Origin: Crambe crambe
Lineage: Eukaryota; Porifera; Demospongiae; Poecilosclerida; Crambeidae
Reading direction: 5' to 3'
NCBI GenBank assembly: GCA_963924555.1
Contig: OZ004598.1
Span: 2,938,501-3,002,500, forward strand
Length of the DNA: 64,000 nt
In this document: positions 48,529 to 57,788 of the stretch, piece by piece
How the letters are laid out: each line of letters opens with the position of its first letter
How positions within the stretch are numbered: the first letter of the stretch is position 1
Position numbers and translations under genes: made by a program
Notes under the pieces: generated by a model
What the model was told of the DNA's origin: nothing
Database searches by the model: none
The model's input: only the letters and a program-made list of their open reading frames with translations

Positions 48529-49254
48529 TAAATTGAAAAACAAGGAATAAGCTTCCCATGCACGGTATATGGAATATTCGAACGGAGAGTTTTTATTATT
48601 CTGAGCTAGCAAGCTAGCCAGTGCCCAGAACAATATAAAACCATAGATAGCAGAGCACTTTATGGACATGATATGAAACACTCCTGAAGCTAATCATAGC
48701 TAAGTATTATTGAAAGGACAGTAATTCAAGAACGTATAAAAATAGTCTCACTAGCCAGCCCATTTATTTCGCGAAAAAAATAAGTGGGCTGGCTTGCGAG
48801 ACTACTATAAAATAACAGTGTCCAACAGCAGACCACCACAGTATCGTGTTCAATGGGAAACACAGGTACACTTCCAGAAGGTGTTTGAAAATCATCCATC
48901 AAATAAAATGTTGCTGTACCACAAACATACATCCATGAAAAGTATTTTTATCATACATTCTCCTGGCAAACTCACCTGCATACTATAATAACACACTAGG
49001 TGCATCATTCAATGACTCTGAATAATGCGCAGGATCTCAAATTTTTAAAATGGTGCCAATACTCTATTTCCATAGTTGGTATCTGATAAAGAGTTGAAGC
49101 TCCAAGCAAACTAGATTGTTCTATAATATATATTGTAGAAGATATATCTACAATATATCTCACAATTTCTAAGAATAGTTACACATTAACAAGCGCTGCA
49201 ATGATTGTCCTGAGAAATATCCGTATATCATCCACATTCATTTCATATCCATGG

Positions 49255-49665
49255 AGTACTCTACTATCTAAGAGGAAACCAAGGAAGGAATGAGGTGTAA
49301 GATGGGAGGAAGGGAAAAGATAAGTAGAAGAAGGTTAGAGAGGGGAGGCAAGGAAGGAGGTAAAAGAGGTGTGAAATAGGAGGATGAGAAAGCTGTAGGA
49401 GAAGGAGATGTTGAAGGAGATTAGGAGGATTTCAGGATGAATTAGAGGATGAGAGGAGGTTGAAAAGGAGAAGACGAGCAAGAGGAGAATGTCTAGAAAT
49501 GGGGAATATGTGGAGGAGTAAGATGAGGAGGTGTGGATATCAAAAAGGTTGAAGAGGAGTAGGATGGGGGAACAAGAAGTAATAGTTGGAGGAGGAGGTG
49601 GGGAGGAAGAGGAAGAATAGGAATGAAAAGGAAGAAGAGGAAGAGGAGGAGATGGGCAATTACTC
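49255..49665. repeat. Polypurine (GGA/GAA-rich) tract, ~400 bp
   Basis: Almost pure purine on the + strand with degenerate gaggaggaag motifs. The 119-codon minus-strand frame here is a Ser/Pro/Leu low-complexity artefact. Tracts like this can form triplex DNA. Confidence 0.8.
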
Positions 49666-49841
49666 ATATGCACAATATTGACAACAGCAAGCAAACAAGC
49701 ATTCCTAGAGCTGATAGGTACTAATCACTGTTGAGTTACATAAGTGGCAGGCAGCATAGGCCTGGGCATGCATAGAACTTACTAAGTGCCTATAATCCAC
49801 TCTAGCATTGGGACTACTAATACACCACACTATGCCTAGGA

Positions 49842-49992
49842 GTCCCATTTACATGGGTTCTAACCCGGATTTGATCCGGATTCGCTTCGCGTGTGAATGG
49901 TACCAACTCAGATTCCAATCTGGGTAGCCCAACCCACATCAATTAGGTGGATTGGTATCCAGATTGAATCTCAACCAGGGTTGGGCGGCTTT
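49842..49992 (+). mobile_element. TTTACACGG-ended MITE, copy 4
   Basis: Near full-length. It starts gtcccatttacatggg and ends at gggttgggcggc, lacking the last terminal bases. Confidence 0.7.
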
Positions 49993-50744
49993 AGATACCA
50001 CAATTTCAATAAGTCACGAGCAGAGAGTCAGCCTGCCCATTAATGTAACTAGCAACATTTGACAGTGACTCAGCAAGCAAGCAAAGTAGACTAACATGCT
50101 ATGAATATCCATGAACATACCATAATAAAAATCATGAATAAACTCCAACACTATAATAATAATGTTAATAATACCTTCAATGAGGCATCCCTAATGAAAA
50201 TTTCATACTGTCAAGTTATTTTACTGTTGTTCATGCAACTGGTAACCAATAATGAAGTCAATGTCTTGCAAGATGGGGATTATACTGACTGCTGTATCTG
50301 TATGCGTATGCAGAAAAGATAACATAATACTTGCAACAGAAATAAAATTAATGACTGCCATTTTCAGAATACCGTATAGCACTTAATTTACTAGAGAAAT
50401 TTTGTGAAAATCGAAATCAAGAAAGAAAAAAAAGTACCTCAATCCAATAGCACTGAGTGGGTGTGGATTATCATTGCTATGTACTTAGATCTTGAGTCAA
50501 ATCAGAGATCACCACGAAGAAGATAGCTGCTAGATTATCTGATAAGTAATAGCTTCGTATGTATTACCGTAAATTGGGAAATTTTCGTGTTGAAAAATAT
50601 TCGGGATGAAATATTTCATGTAAAATTAATTATATAAACATGGATTCAAAATAATGCACTCGTGCACGTATCATGTGCTTTAATTAGAGTAGCAGGAGTT
50701 GGAGGTACTATTATTTATAAAGCGATAGTGGATGGCAGCTATCG

Positions 50745-50965
50745 GAGAAGTATTAGAATGAGCCAAGTAATCCTGAAGATGGATACGCCATTTCAGTGAT
50801 AAAGAATAAGACAGTTACAGGATATTTACCACGGAAAGTATCTAGACTTTGTTCGCTTTTCGCCAAAGAAATTGTTGCCGAGGGCATGGAGAGTGAACCA
50901 TTGGGGTCTGGGAGTCCATCTCTAGCCTTGAGAAACTTCCTTAGAGATATCTTGGTTTTCTTTCC
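50745..50965 (+). pseudogene. HIRAN-like domain relic
   Basis: The frame reads PEDGYAISVIKNKTVTGYLP and RKVSRLCSLFAKEI. The order A(V)-x-V-x-(N/D)-x-(I/V)-x-G(Y/H)-(L/V)P(R)-x-x-S is that of HIRAN domains found singly in many invertebrate mobile-element ORFs. The frame then diverges, with no C-terminal half of the domain. Confidence 0.45.
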
Positions 50966-51342
50966 AATCGCGATCAACACACTGGATTTGACTGTTTATC
51001 CAAATTTTCATTGCTTTATTTATTCGTACATTATTATTTTTCGTTTGATAGAAAATTTCATGTTTTCTATTTTCGTAATTTTACTCACTTACGAAATTAA
51101 ATCTACTACGAAATTTTCCAGATTTACAGTGAATGTTTCCAAAGAAGCGTGGTGCTACCACATGAAGATCATGAACGCTGCTATACTCTCTTTCACAAAC
51201 TAGCATTTCACTAAGAATATACTCTTTGTAGATTTGGATCAATAACATCATAATCTGTTGATTTGAATTCCACAAAAAGAAATTTGGATTAAATCCATTG
51301 AAAATCAAGTGCTATACAGTATAGTAATTTTTCTATAAACTT

Positions 51343-51500
51343 GGTCAAGGGAGTAAGTGAAGTAGGAATAGCCATAAAATTTAGCTCTATTCCTAGCACT
51401 CCTAGCCTTCATAATTTCAATAACCACATCACTCCCCCTTAGCAACAAGTGAGTCATGTAACCCCTTACCAATAGCCTAACAACACCCACTTCCATTTAC
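51343..51500. mobile_element. F1-related degenerate element
   Basis: Shares the gaagtaggaatag, tcatgtaaccccttacc and agcaacaag segments with F1 but in a rearranged order. Confidence 0.4.
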
Positions 51501-51651
51501 ATAAACTGTACCCACTTGATACTTAATACTTATTGCACACTCCTGCATTGAATATCATGATCCAAGGTGGGAATATTTCACGAGGCCATAGGAAATATGC
51601 TCAACAAGGGTAGTATATTCAACAAAGGAGTGTGCAATAAGTATTTTATTA

Positions 51652-51673
51652 TCTATATATATATATATATATA
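51652..51673. repeat. (AT)n microsatellite
   Basis: About eleven AT repeats next to the inverted-repeat MITE at 51676. Confidence 0.9.
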
Positions 51674-51675
51674 AG

Positions 51676-51775
51676 ACTTATTACACGAGTCAGCGTGAGA
51701 TATGGGGAGATATTTCATAAGCTGAAGGCAAGTGAAATATCTCGCCATATCTCACAGTTGACGAGTGTAATAAGT
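51676..51775. mobile_element. 100-bp inverted-repeat MITE, TTATTACACGAGTCA family
   Basis: Arms of about 45 bp: acttattacacgagtcagcg and, inverted, gttgacgagtgtaataagt. It directly follows an (AT)n tract, a common insertion preference. Confidence 0.65.
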
Positions 51776-52084
51776 GATTTATTCTTACAGTGCACAACAT
51801 ATGTCACAACTAACAAGTCTAAGTAGTGTTTATACCCATCATATATGTCTGTAAGATTCAATTAAGCTTGCCTATCATCTCATCCAAAAAGGTTACTAGG
51901 CCTGCGCATGTGTAGTATACCATTGAATATAACCGTTGAATATGAGGATTTATTCAACGGCTGGTCTATGGGGAAAATGTATTAGTGGGCGTGGTCTGAA
52001 AGAATATATATATATATACAGCCAGCCACTGCACATGCCATGTAGGAAGCTGTGATGTGAACCTGTAATACTTACCATAGCAAT

Positions 52085-52290
52085 ATTACTAAACTTCTAG
52101 GCCTTCTAATTTCAATAACCACACCCACTTAGGAGGCCTAAGAGTTCAGTAGGAATAGTATTTTGTAATATTGCTGTGGTACAGATAAGGGGTTACTTAA
52201 TTCACCTGTTACTGAAAGGGGAGTGAAGTAGGAATTCAAGTTGATTGAGATTAGGAGGGCTAGGAGTTGATTATGGCTATCCCTACTTCA
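52085..52290. mobile_element. F1-related degenerate element
   Basis: Contains aaggggttactt, ggggagtgaagtaggaatt and ggctatccctacttcac, in the order of an F1 right half. Confidence 0.4.
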
Positions 52291-53083
52291 CTTTTTTTGT
52301 GTTCACATGTTTCCATTCTTTAAAAAAAAAACAACAACATTCTTTTATAGGTACCGTACAGCAGGATAATTTCAGTGGGGATAAAAATTTGGTAATCAGT
52401 CTATCAATCGAAGATATCTCTTGATTTTTTTCCAAATAAAGCCACCATTTAGACATTCGTACATTCAACTATGCAGCGTACGGCACTATACGTAACTTAC
52501 CCAACCTTCTAGTCCACTTTCTTATTAGCTAGCTAGATTCCGTCAATTAAGTTGCCAGGATTGCAAAGAGGGCTATACCTGAAGAAATAAAAGGCCAAAA
52601 AAAGGCACCCTCTAAATAGTGCTCGAGCAGATTCCAACAATATCAGTGTCATAGCTTATTACAGTATTATGAACTGAACAAAAGTCAATTTAGAAATCGT
52701 ATTTTTCTTATGTTCATGAATGAATTTTAGATTTTTAAAATATTTTTTTTCTCTTTTGTGTAGATGTAATATTTCATGGTAGCCTTCTGAGAACCTGGTA
52801 GAAGAAAAAGAAGAGTTTTTAGTTTATACAGTCTTACTACCTTTGACCCGCCATCTCTACTTAAAAAGTAAAAATCAATTATTCCTATGTAGCAACAGGT
52901 AGCCACTACATAGAAATAATTTACATCTTTTATCGAAATCACCAAGGCACTGGCCTTATTTCCAGCTCTGTAAGAAGAAAGCCACTCTTAAGACTTTCTC
53001 TTACCCTACACTGAAAATGATTTATCTTCAATTCATGGTCTCCAGTATGATGCCATGGGAGATCTGCATGCAAACTCTTAGTA

Positions 53084-53370
53084 AGGGAAAAACATTTCGT
53101 GAAATGAAAAAAAGGATGTAGGGATGACCACTGCTCAAAAAAGTAAGGAAACAAGAAGGATGGAAATGGGATCAATCTTTGTTCTGTATATCCAGCCAAC
53201 AATCCCTACATATATGTCGGATAGGTGCAGTAATGTACACATATGTAGGGATTGTTGGCTAGATATACAGAACAACCCATTTCCATCCTTCTTGTTTCCT
53301 TACTTTTTTGAGCAGTGGTCATCCTTACATCTTTCTTCATTTCACGAAATGTTTTCCCCTTACTTCTCTT
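53084..53370. mobile_element. Fold-back family F2, copy 3
   Basis: Near-perfect palindrome about 285 bp long. Left aaaacatttcgtgaaatgaa, right its reverse complement; centre around tatgtcggataggtgcagta. Confidence 0.8.
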
Positions 53371-53584
53371 TTATGGTTTAGCTATGTATAGAGTTCATTC
53401 TTCTATGTGTATGCAGGGACAGATGAAAGTAGAATAGCATAGATTATTTATCGAGTCAAGGTGTTGTGTTATTGTTGAGCTATATATGTAGGTTAAAGAT
53501 GCTGAAATAGTCTACTGGTAGATGGATTGGTGAATCTAAAATCCCCGAGTTGATACAGTAGTCTATGATCACTATCTAGAGTAG

Positions 53585-54148
53585 TCTGGTGGCGCTGACC
53601 CTTTACCTCCTTTTTCTTGGGGGTGGGGGGAGAGAAAGGGTCTGGTAACTCTAGCATAAACAAGTTGTGTGATTACATCACAGATTACATCACCATAAAT
53701 ATTTTCGCACACATTTTTACAATTGATAGGTGGGGCTTACTGCTCAGCGTGCTTGGACAGGAGGCTGATAGATGACTGAAGAACAAGTAGCATAACAGCC
53801 AAGGAGAAGGGCTAGAGAAGAGGGGAGAGAGCCTGGATCTTGAGGCTGTTATTACCCCTGCTACAGCCTGTAACTATTCAGGCTTTATTCAGTTGAATTT
53901 AAATGTTTCTTGAAGCGCTCATCATGCACAGGGGAACTGTGGTCACTAGGTAGCTGTTCTGCAATCGCTACCTACTACAGTCCACAGCTACAGCTAGTCA
54001 TGCCGGGAAGCACGCGTGCACCAATTTCTAGCAATCTATTGGGCCACCGTTCTGGCAGTGTTGACACAACTCGTTTATGCTAGAGTTACAAGACCCTTTC
54101 CCTTCCCCACCCCCAAGAAAAAGGAGGTAAAGTGTCGGTGCCACCAGA
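53585..54148. mobile_element. 564-bp element with ~90-bp G-rich terminal inverted repeats
   Basis: Left TCTGGTGGCGCTGACCCTTT, then ctcctttttcttgggggtgg; right end is the reverse complement through gtgccaccaga. The arms each contain a run of several G tracts. It is inserted next to R4 copy 3. No ORF inside. Confidence 0.7.
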
Positions 54149-54159
54149 TTATAGCTGAA

Positions 54160-54545
54160 AACTAAGTTAGTTGAGTACTCTGCTCCGTAGTGTCTCCTCT
54201 TTCTTCTACTGTTTAGAGGATCAACGAGTAGAAAAGATTGTAGTTGGTAGAATTTGGAGATTTATCCAGAAATACTTGCTGTAGCCCGAGTGGTTCGTGA
54301 GATATGGTTGTCTAACTAAGAAGAAGAGAAGAATCCAGCGATTTACCTGCTTGCCGTATTTCTGAAATGGTAAGTTCCCTGGTCCTGAAACTTGGTTTGC
54401 ACTTTATAGTAGGGTCTAGTAGGCTCACAGCAGGTCTAAGTGGGGAAACTAGAATTTCACTTTTGTATTAAGTCTATAGGTGGCGTGAGCAGCCATCCAC
54501 GTCATTCCTTCATAGAGAGCTACTGCTCTCTCTGAGAGCTATTCA
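54160..54545 (+). repeat. Dispersed repeat R4, copy 3
   Basis: Same orientation as copy 2 and the longest copy; includes gtggggaaactagaatttca and the outer gctactgctctctctgagag end. It is interrupted upstream by the 564-bp element at 53585. Confidence 0.65.
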
Positions 54546-54592
54546 TAATTCTATATGTATTTACAGAGCAGTAACTGTGTGACTGTACTTAC

Positions 54593-54795
54593 TGCCTTGA
54601 ATGTTCTTTGCTATCAATAGAGTGCTCTTCTTTGACTCCATAATGACTTTTTAGTAGTGCTTCAGCTTTCATACTCTCATCTTGTTCACGTTTGTATCTT
54701 TCCTTTTTTAGCCTTTCCATTGTTTTCTCCCTTCTTTTGCATTTTGTAGCATGTTTCTTTTCAAATAAATGATCAACTGCAATCTTATTTAATCC
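54593..54795 (-). CDS. LENG1: LENG1 exon 6
   Basis: Two hundred and three nt with acceptor ttgcag and donor gtaagt. It encodes a basic helix, MERLKKERYKREQDESMKAE and ALLKSHYG, matching the family's LR.ERL(R/K)RE...S.AEALL. The intron that follows runs straight into an R4 repeat copy. Confidence 0.87.
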
Positions 54796-57610
54796 CTGCA
54801 AGTATTATGCATTCTTATGCTATAAAACCAAATCTTAGCTATACAAATAAATACACTAGGGCAATGTACAACATTTGAGTCACAGCGAGCGAGTGAGCAA
54901 GTATTCCTATAGGATTTTGTGCTGATAGCTATTCATTTGTGCCTTCAACTCTTTTAGAAGATTTTGATGTGAGTTTTATATGTAAGTGGCAGAATGCTGC
55001 ATACATAGAAAACTGTAATGCTTACCTCAAAGCACTTAGAGATAAGCCTAGTGCCTACAAGCTGCTTAGATAAGCCTTGTACCTGCTGCCCAAAAGGCTG
55101 TAGAAATGTTAGACAGCGAGTCAGTGAGCAGCAAGTATAGTATTCCTATGCTTAGAGTTGATAGACTCTAATACATTTGTGCTTTGCTGTTGAGTTATGT
55201 AAGTGTTAGGCAGCTGCATGAGAAAGCTAAGTACTTTAGATATGTCTAGTGCCTACAATCCATTTAGATAACTATCCACCACAAAGAGATGCAATTACAA
55301 TTGGAGCAGGGCATGTATGTATGCCTGGGGCATTTTGGAGTGTAGACCTAGATATATATATTTAAAATTTCAATGAGTCATGACCTGAGAATCAGCTCGC
55401 TCGCTGCAATTATAGAAACTAACAGAGTGCTATACAGTTCTTTTAACTATTAATAGACTATTATTATAACTCACTTATCCAATAAGTTTAGGCATGTTAT
55501 TGCCGTACACAAAGAAAAACCATTAACCACTAGTTACAGAAAACAACAACCAAACTACTAGCAAGTTACATGTGGCCCTATTCCTTTTTCTGCCCATCAT
55601 TCTTTGATGGGCCAAGAGAAAACAGACAGGCTAAGCAATATAATATAAGCATGTGATAGCATGGTTAGCTGTGGTATTTTGGGCATTAAGCTCAACTCAT
55701 GATGAAGTTATCAACATTGAGCTAGCCATTATTCATCAGTAAGTGAACAATCTTCTATGCTAGTCTTGAGGAGCTGTAAGGTTGGCTGAATCTTAAATAG
55801 GCACTCACAGCAGTAAATATTTTGCAATTAGTATAATATACGTAATAGCACAGTAAGCTGTTGTATTTCATAGCACATAAGTAATACAGGGGAGCCAAAA
55901 CTGCATTACAAGTATACCTTGCCTAATAGAGTTGCGGCGAAAAAAGCAAATGATATACAGCTGCAAAAGATACAGCCCAGCCATAGGTCAAGGCATCTGT
56001 GACCTACTAATTTAGGTGAGTTTCCAGTTTGAAAATTACGGAATAGATCTCATACACTTTGGCAAAACAGTAAGACAGTGCAGGAAAGTTCAGATAGACC
56101 AAAATCACCACACTAAAACCACCTGCTAGCTAGCTCTAATAGTAGTGTCCAGAGTTATCACACAAATTTTAACCAGCTCTGAATTTTGCTCTAGCTGCTA
56201 GTAATACATAGAATAAACTGAATTCTGTTGTTCAATCATAGCTGTTTCTTATCCCTGTCGCTGTCCAGAGTTAACTCTACATGGTTGCATGATATTATCA
56301 GCAGTGACTTCTATAGTATGTACCTTGACAGTAGAATGAGGATTTGGGCATATTTCTTTTCTGGCAAGATGTTGTTTCATGTCATTTATTGGATCCATGG
56401 ATATCTTCCTGCGTTTTGAATTTGAACTCTCTTCTAATTCTTTTTCTTTGACATACCAAGGATCATCTGACTCTATGTTACACAGACAAGAATATACGAT
56501 ATCAGATGTACAATTTTCTCTCGTATAGCAGTATGACAAAACTGCAGAGAACTGTTTTTTTATTTACTTTTTTGGTTTTCGTTGTTTTTGTTGTTTTTTT
56601 GTTTGTTCAAGGGCAACCACATATCAAGTAGAAAATGGGCATTTTAATATTCTAGAAATAAGCAACGTGAACATTGCGGCAAGAGAAGCTAGTCCCTTGT
56701 TTCTGGTGCTATGAAGCACCAACTAAGCCTAGAGAAGAGCAACAAGGTGCTGAAGGTAGCATAAGCTGGAAAGCCTACCTTAGTTTTAGTGATGACGCTG
56801 CTGGATTCTCAATGCACAAAGCTTTCATGGCTAGCTTTATAGTCTAGCTATAGCTATTCATGGCTATTAATTACAGATGACTACCATAATAACAGTGCTC
56901 TATGCATTCTCTGCTGGTTCATGAAAGGGATCATGTTATTTTTCTTTACTATGTAAGGATCATGCATTCACGCTGGAACTCCTGGTGCTTCTTTAAAATA
57001 AGTATGACCTCACTGTCTTTATCCACCAAGTAGTTCAAAAGGCCAATTTTTTTCTCATACGACTCTTGTTCAGTCTTCCTTTCCCTATCATGATCTTCAT
57101 TTGATATGTGTAAACCTACCTAATAAAGAATGCAACTTAAATCACTGGAATCAATTAATTGCTTTGATTTACCCCATGCTGAACGTCAGAGAAAAGGTTT
57201 ACATGCCCAGCATTATTGTGAAGTGATGAAAAAGGAACACTTTCACAAGATTCATCACCTTCATCTTTTATAGCTCGTTTACGCATGAAATTTAATCTTG
57301 CTTCTTTTTCCTAAAAAATATTTAAGCCAGTAAGGAAAAATGGAAATACATACTCACAGCTAATGCTGCTCGTTGCTGCTTTTCTTCTTCTTTTGCCTTA
57401 GCAGCTGCTTCATCTCGGCGGACACGCTGAATGTTATCTTTTGACAGTACATGCCAACTGCAGAAAAAAAGTTTTAATAATTGAATTAGCAGAGCTTAAG
57501 CGCATAAGGCCATTGGGCATTCAGTGAGAGGAAAATCAAGTAGTTGACCAGATATCCAACAACAGTTTCGGAAGGGGGAAACTATACCTCTTCTTTGGCA
57601 GGATGTTCAT
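54593..57610 (-). CDS. LENG1: LENG1-like protein (CIR N-terminal domain), six exons found, last exon missing
   Basis: Exons on the minus strand: 57610-57588, 57457-57358, 57310-57173, 57119-57009, 56470-56324 and 54795-54593. All are GT-AG with consistent phases, giving 722 nt (240 codons plus two bases). The N-terminus MNILPKKSWHV matches LENG1, and the KKSWH block is shared with other Cir_N proteins such as the splicing factor CWC25. Further landmarks are RVRRDEAAAKAKEEE, EARLNFMRKRA, GLLNYL, DPWY, DPINDMKQHLARK and RLKKERYKREQDESMKAEAL. Human LENG1 has about 264 residues; it is probably nuclear and little studied. The family usually ends in a conserved YNSQFNP-type motif, and that exon was not found below 54593 although a good donor (gtaagt) predicts one. 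The gene starts 114 bp from SSR1, head to head. Confidence 0.88.
55000..56320. other. LENG1 intron 5, no gene seen
   Basis: Three degenerate repeats of an agcgagcgagtgagcaag-type segment (54885, 55110, and a relative at 34592), and half of the 29.5-kb MITE region at 55520-55690. Confidence 0.5.
56324..56470 (-). CDS. LENG1: LENG1 exon 5
   Basis: One hundred and forty-seven nt. It encodes SDDPWYVKEKELEESSNSKR and DPINDMKQHLARK. PWY and DP(L/I)..M.(K/Q)(H)L..K are the family's middle motifs. The second of two overlapping AGs is the acceptor, because only it gives this frame. Confidence 0.85.
57009..57119 (-). CDS. LENG1: LENG1 exon 4
   Basis: One hundred and eleven nt, phase 0. It encodes NEDHDRERKTEQESYEKKIG and LLNYLVDKDSE, matching the family's E-(K/R)-(Q/K)E...LG(I/L)L(T/N)YL segment. 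The donor gtcata is weak, so the 3' boundary is less certain. Confidence 0.8.
57173..57310 (-). CDS. LENG1: LENG1 exon 3
   Basis: One hundred and thirty-eight nt, phase 0, after a 47-bp intron. It encodes EKEARLNFMRKRAIKDEGDE and, later, HVNLFSD, matching the family's EAR-(T/L)-x-F(L/M)RKKA ... VDLF pattern. Confidence 0.88.
57358..57457 (-). CDS. LENG1: LENG1 exon 2
   Basis: One hundred nt with acceptor ctgcag and donor gtgagt. It encodes WHVLSKDNIQRVRRDEAAAK and a Lys/Glu/Gln-rich helix ending in AALA, the Cir_N region. Confidence 0.9.
57588..57610 (-). CDS. LENG1: LENG1 exon 1
   Basis: This 23-nt coding exon encodes MNILPKK plus two bases that join exon 2 to give Ser. The donor is gtatag. 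It is the conserved extreme N-terminus of the family. Confidence 0.88.
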
Positions 57611-57724
57611 ACTGGACGGAATCTAGAGGTCAAAGTTCAATTGTGTTTAGGGTAACAAAGGTCTTATTGTTGTGCCCATAGATCGATCGATCTGTTGTAA
57701 TCTGAGATTTACTGTCCTGGCAAA
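57611..57724. promoter_or_regulatory. Shared bidirectional promoter of LENG1 and SSR1
   Basis: Only 114 bp separate the two divergent start codons, so the core promoters and both 5' UTRs must overlap here or within the first exons. The segment has a palindromic gatcgatcgatc (57681-57692) and no clear TATA box. An in-frame TAA at 57698-57700 fixes the SSR1 Met downstream of it. Confidence 0.65.
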
Positions 57725-57788
57725 ATGTTGATGGTTACTTATCTGTTTCTGGTACTTCTTTGCTTCAATCCTCTACAGGATATTTCAA
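57725..57788 (+). CDS. SSR1: SSR1 exon 1 (signal peptide)
   Basis: Sixty-four nt from ATG to a perfect donor (gtaagt). It encodes MLMVTYLFLVLLCFNPLQDI plus S, a classic signal sequence. It ends one base into a codon, exactly what exon 2 needs. Chosen because it is hydrophobic, phase-compatible and upstream of exon 2. Confidence 0.78.

Noticed and set aside
49335..49694. 119-codon minus-strand Ser/Pro/Leu frame
   Set aside because: Low-complexity artefact of the GGA-rich tract.
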